In this document: in pieces, positions 1-8,638 of the stretch
Layout: each line of letters opens with the position of its first letter
How positions within the stretch are numbered: the first letter of the stretch is position 1
Assembly (NCBI GenBank): GCA_021323855.1
Contig: JAJPKE010000005.1
Coordinates: 1 to 45,934, forward strand
Length of the DNA stretch: 45,934 nucleotides
From: Chloroflexota bacterium
GTDB taxonomy: Bacteria > Chloroflexota > Ktedonobacteria > Ktedonobacterales > JADMIN01
Direction: 5' to 3'
Position numbers and translations under genes: made by a program
Notes under the pieces: generated by a model
The model's input: the letters and a program-made list of their open reading frames with translations, nothing else
Database searches by the model: none
What the model was told of the DNA's origin: nothing

Positions 1-185
1 AGGCCACCTCATGCGGTCTTAGCCGGTATTTCTACCGGGTATCCCCCACCTCTGGGCAGGTTATCCACGTGTTACGCACCCGTCCGCCACTCGAATCAGT
101 CCCGAAGGGCTGACCCCCGTTCGACTTGCATGTGTTACGCACGCCGCCAGCGTTTGTCCTGAGCCAGGATCAAACTCGCCATCCA
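1..185 (-). rRNA. rrs: 16S ribosomal RNA, 5' end (partial)
   Basis: The reverse complement contains the universal 16S start (GAGTTTGATCCTGGCTCAG at about 159-177) followed by the expected 5' domain, including CGCTGGCGGCGTGCGTAAC and the helix-8/9 region. Aligning the GAGTTTG motif to E. coli position 9 puts nucleotide 1 near position 185. The rest of the gene lies left of the window. The 5' domain resembles Chloroflexota (Ktedonobacteria-like) from memory; phylum is an inference. Confidence 0.97.
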
Positions 186-448
186 AGTATTTCCAGACCA
201 ACAAGCTGCGCTCGTCAGCCGGTTCTGCTTGCGTCGAGTCTACGACTCATATTAAAAGGAATTGCTCCGGTTTCTTGTGACCAGCCTTTACAGGTCGGTC
301 AGCCCGCTTTCGTGCGCCCTCTTGCGAAGGCTCCGCACGGTTCCCCGTTGCATACGCTGTGCTACTGCTTCTCACTCTTCAATTGTTCAGGTTCGCCAGC
401 GGCCTCGCCGCTCTGTGCATCGGCGCCCTCGCGCCAGACGCAAAGTAG
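186..448 (-). other. 16S rRNA leader (transcribed spacer)
   Basis: Roughly 260 nt between the rRNA promoter and the 16S 5' end, holding no believable reading frame. It is expected to be transcribed and removed during rRNA maturation. I see no textbook boxA, although a TTGAAGAGTGAG stretch on the minus strand near 370-385 is vaguely similar. Confidence 0.7.
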
Positions 449-477
449 ATAGTATCATACTGCTCAGGGTGAGTCAA
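449..477 (-). promoter_or_regulatory. rRNA operon promoter
   Basis: On the minus strand a -35 TTGACT (472-477) is followed after exactly 17 bp by -10 TACTAT (449-454). The -10 is preceded by TGA, an extended -10. The predicted start is near 442. Near-consensus elements ahead of 16S rRNA make this the best-supported promoter in the window. Confidence 0.85.
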
Positions 478-662
478 GCCCTCTTGGGACCAATTTGCGA
501 AATTGCTCGTTTATACCCACAAATCGCCCCCAAACTCCCAGGAGCGTAGGCCAGGTGTCCTATCAATGGAGGAACTATTACGTTCTCCTGCGCATAAGAT
601 ACAATGTGCGCAGGCAACCAGTGGTTCACAGGCATATCTAGCACATCTAGCACATCTGGCGG

Positions 663-1712
663 ATGCCCACGAGAAAGCGAGGCAGGCGTATGTCGAGACA
701 GCCGGGAGAGCCGGGGCGGTCGAAACAAGCGCAAAATTACGGCAAGACAAACCAGCAGGGCAACCCTGACCCCTCGGACCGTCGAGCCGTGCAGCAATCC
801 TCCCTCTGGGAACCCGAAACGCCACAGATTCCACAACCCCAGCCATCACAAGCGGTATCGCCACCAGCATTCTCTGCATCCCCGATATCGCCAGCAGTGC
901 CACCACCGCAACTACAGCCGCCACCACGCCAGCGCCGCCGCGCCGCAGTGGAACCATCGTCCGCCACGGCAGTCTTGCGCGGGCAGACAGTTTCCTATCG
1001 GGTGCGCATCAGCACGCGGGCGCGAGTGGTGCGCCTGGTGATTCGCCAGGAGAGCGGACTGGAAATCGTCGTGCCACGCGGCACCCGGCGCGGGCAGATC
1101 GAAGATGCGCTCCAGCAGAAAGCCGGCTGGATTCTGCGCACCATGCAACGTGTTGCCCGCGATACCGCCGTCTCCGCGATGCCGCCGCTGCAAAATGGCA
1201 GCCAACTGCCATTCATGGGCCGCACCCTCACCCTCGCCATCGTGCCCGTCATCTCCGGACAGTTTGGGCAATCCGCCGTCGCAATAGAAGGACGCCCGCG
1301 TGTGACACTCTCCGGCGAAACGCTGTTGGTGCGCATCGCCGAGAGCGAGCGCAACAATCAGGATATCCTGCGGGCGGCGCTCGAAGGTTGGTATCGCCGC
1401 CAGGCGCGCGACCTGATTCCCGCGCGCCTCATCACTGCCAATAGCATCTACGGCTTCAGCTATAAACGCGTGACCATCAAGGAGCAGAAAAGCCGCTGGG
1501 GAAGCTGCTCACGCGCCGGAAATCTGAACTTCAACTGGCGGCTCTTACTGGCGCCGCTGCCTGTACTGGATTACGTCCTCATCCACGAACTGGCCCATCT
1601 CAAAGAACTCAACCACGCGCCGAAGTTCTGGCGGCTCGTCGCTGCGGCCTGCCCGAACTATGAGGCACACCGTCGCTGGCTGCGCGAGCATGGGCGCACC
1701 CTGCGTTTCTAG
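663..1712 (+). CDS. YgjP/SprT-like M48-family zinc metallopeptidase
   Basis: 349 aa. The C-terminal half is a DUF45/YgjP-type zinc peptidase: the HELAH helix places H308, E309 and H312 as metal and catalytic residues, with a further histidine (H318) in the NHAPKFW segment. The first ~105 residues are rich in Pro, Gln, Ser and Arg and look disordered; they precede a conserved beta-rich part beginning around residue 110. The start is uncertain: ATG 663 and ATG 690 are both in frame and neither has a strong ribosome site, so the tail may be shorter. Substrate unknown; the family is usually annotated as a metal-dependent hydrolase. It stands alone, divergent from the rRNA promoter. Two copies of a 9-bp tandem repeat lie just upstream (637-656). 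Confidence 0.85.
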   Translation: MPTRKRGRRMSRQPGEPGRSKQAQNYGKTNQQGNPDPSDRRAVQQSSLWEPETPQIPQPQPSQAVSPPAFSASPISPAVPPPQLQPPPRQRRRAAVEPSSATAVLRGQTVSYRVRISTRARVVRLVIRQESGLEIVVPRGTRRGQIEDALQQKAGWILRTMQRVARDTAVSAMPPLQNGSQLPFMGRTLTLAIVPVISGQFGQSAVAIEGRPRVTLSGETLLVRIAESERNNQDILRAALEGWYRRQARDLIPARLITANSIYGFSYKRVTIKEQKSRWGSCSRAGNLNFNWRLLLAPLPVLDYVLIHELAHLKELNHAPKFWRLVAAACPNYEAHRRWLREHGRTLRF

Positions 1713-1727
1713 CGATTTTTTGGGCGT

Positions 1728-1758
1728 CTTTTAGCCTGCGCAGAGCAGGCGCTAAAAG
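1728..1758. terminator. Hairpin after the metallopeptidase gene
   Basis: CTTTTAGC (from 1728) pairs with GCTAAAAG (to 1758), with a further CTGC/GCAG pairing inside, 15 bases after the stop codon. There is no clean U-run after it, although a T6 run lies just before. Probably a weak or bidirectional transcription end. Confidence 0.5.
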
Positions 1759-2212
1759 TACCTGCCGACTAACGCATGGCACATATATTGCGTCTTATAG
1801 GGCATGTGATCCTGGTCGCATGGTTGGGGGATGGGTACTCGCGCCCATCCCCCTGATTTTCCCCTGGCTGCGCGCTCCGCAGCGTCCTTTTCAGCGAAAC
1901 GTTCACCGCTGGCGCTCATCAATTCTCCGTTCATTTCCCGTGAGGATTGCCATTTCTCCTGCGTATGTCCTAGTATGATGGCAGCCCAACCCACTTTTCG
2001 TCGAGCGAGCAGCCTATTTGCTGAAGCGCCATCCTGCCAGCCTAGTTTTCATCTTCCAGGGATTGCTCGTTCGTGGTAGACTGGTCCCACACGCATACGC
2101 ACGCTTCGCACGGGCGGCGCGTAGGCTTGTGTGACATGTACCGGTAGGCATTGTGGTTTCTGTAGCATGTAGCATCTTTTACGATGTAGGGACATGTAGG
2201 GAGAGTTAACCC
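1759..2212. other. Long intergenic region upstream of the amino acid transporter
   Basis: About 450 bp without a convincing gene; small frames on both strands lack ribosome sites and look like chance. It contains the promoter candidate listed separately and, near 2100-2200, several short copies of a CATGTA(G/C) word (near 2136, 2167 and 2192) close to the transporter start. Those could be a regulator site but are too short to name. Confidence 0.5.
1947..1976 (+). promoter_or_regulatory. Candidate promoter for the amino acid ABC operon
   Basis: TTGCCA (1947-1952), 18-bp spacer, TAGTAT (1971-1976). It would give a leader of about 230 nt before the lipoprotein gene. Position and element quality are reasonable but not decisive. 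Confidence 0.4.
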
Positions 2213-3184
2213 ATGACCGTACAACCCCAGCCTGTAGCCCGATTTCGCGTTTCGCATGGCCTCAAAGCTGGCGCCTGCATTCTGGTTGCCGTGTTCCTCA
2301 TGGCGCTTTCGGCCTGTGGCACGACATCCAGCAATGGCCCTGGCACAACGCCGGTGGCAGCGGTGCCGACCTCAACCGTGACCTGCCCAACCGATTCCGC
2401 TTCCTGGCATCTGGTCGCGGCAAACACCTTGACCATAGCTAGCGACACGACGTATGCGCCGGCTGAGTATGCCGACCCGAACAATCCGCAGCACTTTATC
2501 GGCTATGACATGGACCTCGTGCGTGAGATCGCGCGCCGTCTCTGCCTCACCCCCAACATTATCAAGGCGAACTTCTCCGATATCATCACCGACATCTCAG
2601 GTGGTGCGCTTGGCCAGCAACGCTACGACATTTCCATCTCGTCGTTCTCGATTACTCCCGCTCGCCAGCAGAAAGTGGCGATGATCCCGTACTTCCAGGC
2701 CGGCGAATCCATTTTGACGCTGACGGCGAATCCTGGCAACATCAAGAGCATTGCCGACATGTGCGGCAAGACGATTGCCGTGCAGAACGGCACTACGGAG
2801 AAATCCGAAGTGGAAGACGCCAATGGCACTGGTGATGGCTCATCCGGTCAGGCGCCGATCTGCAAGCAGGCAGGTAAACCCATCAACATTCTGAGCTACG
2901 ACGACCAGACCGTGGTGGTGCAGCAGGTGCTCAATGGCCGCGCCGATGCGTCGTACCAGGATCAGCCGGTGACCGATTACTATGTCTCGCTCAACAAGGG
3001 CAAGCTGATTGACAGCGGCATCACCGTACAGCCGTCGCCTGAAGGCATCGTCGTCCGCAAGGACAATCCGGCGCTGGTACAGGCGATCACGAACGCGCTG
3101 AACGAGATGCGCCAGGATGGCACCTATCTGCGCATCCTGGAAGCCTGGGGCCAGCAGAAGCTCGCCTATCCGCCGCTTTCGTAA
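2213..3184 (+). CDS. Amino acid ABC transporter, substrate-binding lipoprotein
   Basis: 323 aa. A basic N-terminus, a hydrophobic stretch (about residues 22-34) and a lipobox ending LSAC (Cys about 36) mark a membrane-anchored lipoprotein. The body has the family-3 periplasmic binding-protein pattern: an ADPNNPQHFIGYDMDLV segment, the typical GYDMDL element, and the second-lobe IVVRKDNPALVQAI segment near the end. It captures a polar amino acid outside the membrane and passes it to the permease encoded at 3469. The ATG follows GGGAGAG with good spacing. Ligand cannot be read from sequence. A strong hairpin separates it from the permease, suggesting that the binding protein is made in excess. 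Confidence 0.92.
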   Translation: MTVQPQPVARFRVSHGLKAGACILVAVFLMALSACGTTSSNGPGTTPVAAVPTSTVTCPTDSASWHLVAANTLTIASDTTYAPAEYADPNNPQHFIGYDMDLVREIARRLCLTPNIIKANFSDIITDISGGALGQQRYDISISSFSITPARQQKVAMIPYFQAGESILTLTANPGNIKSIADMCGKTIAVQNGTTEKSEVEDANGTGDGSSGQAPICKQAGKPINILSYDDQTVVVQQVLNGRADASYQDQPVTDYYVSLNKGKLIDSGITVQPSPEGIVVRKDNPALVQAITNALNEMRQDGTYLRILEAWGQQKLAYPPLS

Positions 3185-3265
3185 GCGCATAGTACGCGGC
3201 TACTCGTCAGGAGGCACAGTTCGTCATATACTGTGTACCAATCCTGTGGCCGTAGAACGAACGGG

Positions 3266-3305
3266 AGGAACGAGTGAGGATATCCACCTCGCTCGTTCCT
3301 TTCAC
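3266..3305 (+). terminator. Terminator/attenuator between binding protein and permease
   Basis: A 14-base arm (3266-3279) and its complement (3287-3300) form a nearly perfect stem with one G-T pair and a 7-nt loop, followed by TTCACTATCC. It lies 80 bp after the binding-protein stop and about 165 bp before the permease start, inside a likely operon. Partial read-through would explain unequal expression of the subunits. Confidence 0.7.
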
Positions 3306-3468
3306 TATCCTCAACGCTGTCATACCTGCCTGTCATTCAGGCTGATGTCGTCCTGATGTTGTTGCGCCGGTGTCCTTTTCCATATATCGGCGCCAGAATA
3401 CCACTGCGTGATGTGGCCGCAAGGTGCGCAGGCAGACTCATCATGCAGTGGTTCCAACGGGGGTACTC

Positions 3469-4350
3469 ATGATATCGTCAATCCTCCACTTTCTGCAACA
3501 GATCGTCACGCTGGGTGGAACCTACAACTGGGACTATGTCTGGACATATTTTTTTGCCTCAGATATTCTCCAGGGGCTGCTGCTCACCATTATTATCGCC
3601 ATTTTCGCGCAGGTTGTCGGCTCACTGATTGGCCTGGCGCTCTATTTTGTGCGGCGCGCGAAGAACCGCGTGTTGCGCAGCCTGGCAATAGGGTACATTA
3701 CCGTTTTTCGTGGCACACCCTTAATAGTGCAAATACTCTTTCTCAATGCCTTCTTACCGTATGTCCATCTCGCACGCCCCATTGCAGCTCTCAATCCATT
3801 TCAGCATCTTGGTTTCACCAATCAGATTCCATTTGATGCCTTTATCGCAGGGTCTCTGGCGCTGGCCTTCAACGAAGGGGCGTACATGTCAGAGATCGTG
3901 CGCGCAGGCATTGATTCCATTGATGTCGGCCAGCTCGAAGCGGCGAAGTCGCTGGGGATGACCTATGGACTGGCGATGCGACGCATCGTATTGCCGCAGG
4001 CGCTACGGGTGATCGTGCCACCGCTGGGCAATGAGTTCAATGGTATGCTCAAAAATACGTCCCTGGTTTCGTTTATCGCCGTTGCGGAGCTGCTTGAATC
4101 TGCGCAGTCGCGGGCGGCGTCGCTGTTCGCTCCGCTGGAAATGTTTACCATTGCCGCCATCTGGTACCTGATTCTGACCATGATCTGGACGGTCATTCAG
4201 GCGTTCATCGAGCGGCGGCTCAACGCCTCCAATCTCGATCCATCATTGCGTGGAACACCCTGGTGGCAACGCACTTTCGGTGTCGGGACACGCAAGCCGC
4301 AGACGGTTGGCACGGATGTCGTGCCGGAACTGCTGGGCGACCGAAGGTAA
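3469..4350 (+). CDS. Amino acid ABC transporter, permease
   Basis: 293 aa from ATG 3469, which has GGGGG five bases upstream; a GTG at 3424 is in frame but lacks a site. Hydrophobic segments fit the HisM/GlnP permease family (about five membrane spans). The cytoplasmic EAA loop that docks the ATPase is clear (EAAKSLGMTYGLAMRRIVLPQ, continuing into ALRVIVPPLGNE). The family motif FRGTPLIVQ occurs after the second span. It forms the membrane channel for the lipoprotein encoded upstream and the ATPase encoded downstream. The N-terminal part is slightly longer than usual, with a loop around residues 95-120. Confidence 0.93.
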   Translation: MISSILHFLQQIVTLGGTYNWDYVWTYFFASDILQGLLLTIIIAIFAQVVGSLIGLALYFVRRAKNRVLRSLAIGYITVFRGTPLIVQILFLNAFLPYVHLARPIAALNPFQHLGFTNQIPFDAFIAGSLALAFNEGAYMSEIVRAGIDSIDVGQLEAAKSLGMTYGLAMRRIVLPQALRVIVPPLGNEFNGMLKNTSLVSFIAVAELLESAQSRAASLFAPLEMFTIAAIWYLILTMIWTVIQAFIERRLNASNLDPSLRGTPWWQRTFGVGTRKPQTVGTDVVPELLGDRR

Positions 4351-4362
4351 CATCAGATGGTT

Positions 4363-4421
4363 CTCGGCTCTCAAGGGGCTGGGTAAGATAAGTGATAATA
4401 GCCCTCGGCTCTCAAGAGCCG
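4363..4421 (+). repeat. Two copies of a short hairpin word between permease and ATPase genes
   Basis: CTCGGCTCTCAAG occurs at about 4364 and again at 4404. The second copy is part of a perfect palindrome CGGCTCT-CA-AGAGCCG (4406-4421). Similar tight hairpins with two-base loops are found at 7663 and 7689. Confidence 0.55.
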
Positions 4422-4468
4422 GAGCACGGTGATAGACGCTGAAGCGTACTGGCGAGGGGAAGACGACG

Positions 4469-5311
4469 ATGCAACAGAATACTCCCGGCATGGGACAACC
4501 GCAGCCTGCGCCTGGCAATGGCGCGGCATACAGAAACGGCGCCAGCGGTCTGCCGATGGTGGACGCGCGCGATGTGCATAAATATTTCCACAACAATGAG
4601 GTGCTGCGCGGCATAAATATGCAGGTGCGCAAAGGTGAGGTGGTGGTCATCATCGGGCCGAGCGGCTCCGGCAAAACGACCTTCCTGCGCTGCATCAACC
4701 ATCTGGAAAAGATCAACAAAGGACGCATCTACATCGAGGGCCACCTGATCGGCTACCGCGAGACGCCGGACGGCGGCATTGTCGAGGATAGCGAGCGGAA
4801 CATTGCCCAGGTGCGTGCTGAGATTGGCATGGTGTTCCAGCGGTTCAACCTCTTCCCGCATATGACGGCGATGCAGAACATCATCGAAGCGCCCATGCAG
4901 GTGAAGCATCTGCCACGCGAACAGTGTGAGGCGCGCGCCATCGAGTTGTTGCGCAAGGTGGGATTGGAGCAGAAGGCGGACGCCTATCCCGCGCGGCTCT
5001 CCGGCGGCCAGCAACAGCGCGTGGCGATTGCACGGGCGCTGGCGATGGACCCCAAGCTGATGCTCTTCGACGAAGCAACCTCCGCACTGGACCCGGAACT
5101 GGTGGGTGAGGTGCTGAAGGTTATGCGCCAGCTTGCCGAAGAGGGCATGACGATGGTGGTGGTGACGCATGAGATGGGCTTTGCGCGTGAGGTGGCCGAC
5201 CGCGTGATCTTCATGGATGGCGGCGTCATTTTGGAGCAGGGCCAGCCCAGCCAGGTCTTTTCCGCGCCACAGCACGAGCGCACGCAGACCTTCCTGCGGC
5301 AGATATTGTAG
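4469..5311 (+). CDS. Amino acid ABC transporter, ATPase (GlnQ-like)
   Basis: 280 aa. All ATPase signatures are present: Walker [10 protein letters not shown] (about residues 65-73), Q-loop in [11 protein letters not shown], signature LSGGQQQR, Walker [15 protein letters not shown], and switch His in VVTHEMGFA. These match the polar amino acid (GlnQ/HisP) subgroup. The first ~30 residues, rich in Pro, Gly and Gln, are extra and probably disordered. It powers uptake through the permease encoded upstream. ATG 4469 follows GAGGGGAAG. The gene ends just before a C/G-rich repeat. Confidence 0.95.
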   Translation: MQQNTPGMGQPQPAPGNGAAYRNGASGLPMVDARDVHKYFHNNEVLRGINMQVRKGEVVVIIGPSGSGKTTFLRCINHLEKINKGRIYIEGHLIGYRETPDGGIVEDSERNIAQVRAEIGMVFQRFNLFPHMTAMQNIIEAPMQVKHLPREQCEARAIELLRKVGLEQKADAYPARLSGGQQQRVAIARALAMDPKLMLFDEATSALDPELVGEVLKVMRQLAEEGMTMVVVTHEMGFAREVADRVIFMDGGVILEQGQPSQVFSAPQHERTQTFLRQIL

Positions 5312-5376
5312 GCCCCTCCCCCGTGCGCGGGAGAGGGGAGGCAGAGGACCCATCCCCACTCCCATAGGAGAGGGAA
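5312..5376. repeat. C/G-rich palindromic repeat (family A)
   Basis: Starts directly after the ATPase stop codon. Contains CCCCTCCCCCGTGCGCGGG and GAGAGGGG arms and a second degenerate CCATCCCCACTCCCA...GGAGAGGG unit. Other copies in this window: 10401, 12282, 13383, 16531, 19268, 23626, 30553, 32611, 40893. Confidence 0.8.
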
Positions 5377-5541
5377 GATTGGCCCGGCGCTCTCAGTGCG
5401 CCGGGCATATTTGTTGTTCTACTGCCATTTTTCGTTGTTTCGCCGCTGCCATTTCTGGCATAGGGGATGCGTCCGCAGGAACGCATGACGAGGATATGCG
5501 GTTCCACCTCATTCCGCCTAGCAGGAGCAGGACGCGTAACG

Positions 5542-6690
5542 ATGCCAAGAGCACAGCAACCAGCAAAACTTTCCACCCATTCAAAGCGGTCAACGCCTGC
5601 CACGCTCGTCGTTGAAACGGCCTGCGTCGAAGACCCAATCGCGTCGGCGCGCTCAGCCGGTCTGCGCTATGTGAACGACGCGATGCCCGGTGTCAGGCGG
5701 CTGCGCGCGGGCAAAGGCTTCCGCTACATCGGACCGGATGGCGCCGCAATTCGTGATAAGCAGGAGTTGCAACGCATCGCTGCGCTGGCTATCCCGCCCG
5801 CATGGACGGATGTCTGGATCTGCGCGAATCCACGCGGGCATATCCAGGCGACGGGCAGAGACGCAAAGGGACGCAAGCAATACCGCTATCATCCGCGATG
5901 GCGCAGCGTGCGCGATGAGACGAAATACCATCGTACGCTCGCCTTCGGCCTCGCGCTGCCGGGTCTCCGCGAGCGCACGGCGAAGGCGCTGGCGCTGCCA
6001 GGAATGCCGCGCGAGAAAATCCTGGCGACGGTCGCACAGTTGCTCGATAAAACGCTGATTCGCGTGGGCAACGAAGAATACAGCCGCGAGAATGCCTCAT
6101 TCGGGCTGACGACCTTACAAAACGAGCATGTGGAAGTCTCCGGCGCAACGATTCGCTTCGAGTTTCGCGGCAAGAGCGGCAAATATCACAGCATTGCTAT
6201 CCGCAGTCCACGCCTCGCCAGGATTATCGGGCGCTGCCAGGAGATGCCCGGCTACGAGCTGTTCCAATACACCGATGAGCAGGGCGAGCGCCATAGCATC
6301 GAATCGAACGACGTGAACGACTACCTGCGAGACCTTACTGGGCAGGATTTCACGGCGAAGGACTTCCGCACCTGGGGAGGAACGGTGATCGCGGCGCAGG
6401 CGCTCGTGGCGTTGGGCGTGGGCGAAACCGAGACCGAAGCCAAGCGGCGCATCGTCGAGGCTATCAAGACGACGGCTGAGCGGCTGGGCAATACGCCAGC
6501 CATCTGCCGCAAGTCATATGTGCATCCCGTCGTCGTGGATGCCTATATGGATGGCACTTTAGAGCGCCTGGCGCATGAACCGATGGTCCAATCCAGCGGT
6601 CTCCGCCCGGAGGAGCAACTGGTGCTGGCGTTGCTCCAACAGGCGGAGGCCCAGGCACAGGCGGACGCCACTGAGACGAAAGCCGGCTAA
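5542..6690 (+). CDS. DNA topoisomerase IB
   Basis: 382 aa from ATG 5542 (AGGAGCAGGA upstream; an in-frame start at 5467 would add 25 unlikely residues). Relaxes supercoiled DNA by nicking one strand through a 3'-phosphotyrosine. Bacterial/poxvirus-type features: the N-terminal FRYIGPDG domain, HPRWRSVRDETKYHR, the catalytic-core RVGNEEY block, a TWGGT arginine/histidine-region equivalent, and the active-site tyrosine in ICRKSYVHP (near residue 328). Length matches the short bacterial family. It stands alone between the transporter and a convergent minus-strand cluster. Confidence 0.95.
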   Translation: MPRAQQPAKLSTHSKRSTPATLVVETACVEDPIASARSAGLRYVNDAMPGVRRLRAGKGFRYIGPDGAAIRDKQELQRIAALAIPPAWTDVWICANPRGHIQATGRDAKGRKQYRYHPRWRSVRDETKYHRTLAFGLALPGLRERTAKALALPGMPREKILATVAQLLDKTLIRVGNEEYSRENASFGLTTLQNEHVEVSGATIRFEFRGKSGKYHSIAIRSPRLARIIGRCQEMPGYELFQYTDEQGERHSIESNDVNDYLRDLTGQDFTAKDFRTWGGTVIAAQALVALGVGETETEAKRRIVEAIKTTAERLGNTPAICRKSYVHPVVVDAYMDGTLERLAHEPMVQSSGLRPEEQLVLALLQQAEAQAQADATETKAG

Positions 6691-6705
6691 CCCCTGCTTT
6701 CCCAG

Positions 6706-7569
6706 TTACCCCAACCGTTCGCGCATAAAGACGAGGACGGTGCGGTCAAGTCGTGGGTCGTTTTTATCGTGCAGCAGGCGTTCCTCAAGATTTTCGCGCC
6801 CGCCGTACTGCTCCAACGCGGCGTAGGTAGCATCGTCAAAGCTGCCGGTGATCGGGCCGCTATAGTCGCCGGAGCGGGTGAGCAGTTGTTGCAATTCACT
6901 GGTGAGCGCGGCATCCAGCGGCAGCAAATCGTCCGCTGCGGGCTTGAGAAAGTAGAGTTCGTAAAGCGAGACGAGCCGCGCCAACTCGTCAATTGGCGCT
7001 GGATGGTCGTCCACCCGCAGATCAATCATGCGGTCGTTGAAACCGCCATAGCCACCCTCCGCGCGCACCACCAGCAGCGCCGCCGATTCCTGCCCGCGAC
7101 TATCGCCGCCCGCGCGTTGCCCCGCCGCAAGGGTCTGCACCAGCCGGTGCCAGAGCGGTCCTTTTGCCTGCTGGAAGGTCTCCGCCAGCGCGGCCACGGT
7201 TTCGGGTCCAACGAGGATATTGCCCTGTGCGGCAAAGTTGGGGCCAGACATGCCACCAGCCCAGCGATAACAGCCAGTGCCGGTGAAGGTGGCGGAACGC
7301 CCCTGCGCATCCACAATGCCCGCCTGGCGCTGCTCCGCCTGCTCATCGCCTGCGGTCAGCGCATCCATCGTCTCGCGGGCGGATTTGCCTTCCGCCAGCA
7401 ATGCCAGCCCGTTCGGCCCATAGGAGGTGTTGGCGTAGGATTGCGTGGCAATTGCGCCAACGCCAGCCTTCGCCCAGGGCACGACAGCGCCGACGGCGAG
7501 GAACTTCGATTGCACGGCGATGCCCAGATCGCCGGTTTCAGGATCGCGCCCGACAATGGAAAATGTCAT
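6706..7569 (-). CDS. DUF1028 family protein (Ntn-hydrolase-like)
   Basis: 287 aa. The N-terminal ~200 residues match the DUF1028 family: TFSIVGRDPETGDLGIAVQS at the start, the GVGAIATQSYAN and GPNGLALLAEG blocks, then GNILVGPETVAAL and the AEGGYGGFNDRMIDLRVDDH region. The family folds like N-terminal nucleophile hydrolases, and Thr2 would be exposed after Met removal; that role is inferred. The last ~80 residues (LQQLLTRSGDYSGPITGSFD onwards) resemble a peptidoglycan-binding-like helical domain often attached to DUF1028. ATG follows GGTGAGG. Function in the cell is unknown. Confidence 0.9.
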   Translation of the reverse strand: MTFSIVGRDPETGDLGIAVQSKFLAVGAVVPWAKAGVGAIATQSYANTSYGPNGLALLAEGKSARETMDALTAGDEQAEQRQAGIVDAQGRSATFTGTGCYRWAGGMSGPNFAAQGNILVGPETVAALAETFQQAKGPLWHRLVQTLAAGQRAGGDSRGQESAALLVVRAEGGYGGFNDRMIDLRVDDHPAPIDELARLVSLYELYFLKPAADDLLPLDAALTSELQQLLTRSGDYSGPITGSFDDATYAALEQYGGRENLEERLLHDKNDPRLDRTVLVFMRERLG

Positions 7570-7662
7570 GACCTCACCTTTTCTGGTCTCGTGGCAGTTT
7601 ACTGCCGACGCATGGCATGAGAAGCTAAAGCCCCGATAGGAGAGAGATGCACCGCAACGAAT

Positions 7663-7704
7663 CGGACTTCAGTCCGTTACACGTGCGCCGGCTTTTCAAA
7701 GCCG
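7663..7704. repeat. Pair of tight hairpins in the gap before the DUF1028 gene
   Basis: CGGACT-TC-AGTCCG (7663-7676) and CGGCTTT-TC-AAAGCCG (7689-7704), both perfect with two-base loops, lie between two minus-strand genes. They may end transcription of the hydrolase gene at 7750, or be remnants of the family B repeat, which uses the same GGCTTTCAGCC word. Confidence 0.55.
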
Positions 7705-7749
7705 CGTAGATAGACATATTTATGCAAGCAGCCGCGCATGTGGATATAT

Positions 7750-8601
7750 TTACGCCGTTGGATGGCGTGCGAAGAAGTCGCGGACGGCGGCGAAATAGAG
7801 CGCAGGTTGTTCGATATAGGTCATGTGGCCGGCCTCCGGCAGAATCACCAATTCGCTGCCTGGGATGCCTGCGTGCATATCGCGTGAGGCGCGCGGCGTG
7901 CAGGTGCGGTCAGCCTCGCCGGTGATGACCAGCGCCGGTTTGGTGATCGAGCCGAGTTGATCTTCGAGTTCGATGGAATACTCATTGGCGGAGAAATACG
8001 CCAGCACTTCAGGCGCGTAGATACAGCGGTCCTCCATCGCCATGTACTGCTTGTAGGCGTCGCTCTCCGTCGTGGCGAAGTGGAATGGCATCTGCATCTG
8101 CATCAAGCGCACGCAATCCTCCTGCGTCTTGACGTTCGGCTCCATCGCCCAGGACTCTGTGACCATCTCGCGCAGCGCCACCGGCTCGAAGCTAGCAAGG
8201 TTGTCCTGCACTTCTTTGCCGGTTTTGGTGAAGCTGGCGGTGCCACCGGAGATGACATAGTGCGAGGCGTCGCCCTGCTCAACGGCATGCGTCAACGTAA
8301 TCATCGCTCCGAAGGAATGGCCGAGCAGCGCATAGCGCGGCAGTTCCAGCGCGGCAGCCAGCTTGGTCACATCTTCAGCGAAGCGGCTGAGCGAGAGCGT
8401 TGCGGGGTCCACCCGCTCTGAACGGCCCTGGCCACGCTCATCTACATAGATGAGATAGAACTGCTCGCTGAGCGCATTGAGCCAGGGATACATCTCCGTG
8501 TGGTCCAGCCCCGGCCCGCCATGCAGAACGATCAGCGGGTAGTTGTCCGGCGACCCAACCGGCTGGTAGAAGATACGCGCGCCGTCAATTGTTGCTTCCA
8601 C
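7750..8601 (-). CDS. Proline iminopeptidase-like alpha/beta hydrolase
   Basis: 283 aa from GTG 8601, chosen because AGGAGG lies seven bases upstream; an upstream in-frame start at 8676 would overlap the neighbouring gene. Catalytic features: oxyanion-loop HGGPG near residue 28, nucleophile in GHSFG, acid in TGEADRT, and His in PEAGHMTYIEQP. These fit the S33 prolyl aminopeptidase/hydrolase group, which removes N-terminal proline from peptides or cleaves related small substrates. No signal peptide, so cytoplasmic. It follows the rRNA methyltransferase gene by 37 bp and is probably co-transcribed. Exact substrate is uncertain. Confidence 0.9.
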   Translation of the reverse strand: MEATIDGARIFYQPVGSPDNYPLIVLHGGPGLDHTEMYPWLNALSEQFYLIYVDERGQGRSERVDPATLSLSRFAEDVTKLAAALELPRYALLGHSFGAMITLTHAVEQGDASHYVISGGTASFTKTGKEVQDNLASFEPVALREMVTESWAMEPNVKTQEDCVRLMQMQMPFHFATTESDAYKQYMAMEDRCIYAPEVLAYFSANEYSIELEDQLGSITKPALVITGEADRTCTPRASRDMHAGIPGSELVILPEAGHMTYIEQPALYFAAVRDFFARHPTA

Positions 8602-8638
8602 CTGGAAACCTCCTGAAACGAGAGGCTGACTACCTCTT

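Noticed and set aside
1752..2079. Two overlapping open frames on opposite strands before the amino acid transporter
   Set aside because: No ribosome sites, unlikely composition and no family resemblance; they look like chance openings in GC-rich sequence.
6769..7620. 283-codon plus-strand frame opposite the DUF1028 gene
   Set aside because: The minus-strand frame carries all DUF1028 family blocks; the opposite frame is low-complexity Arg/His/Gln.
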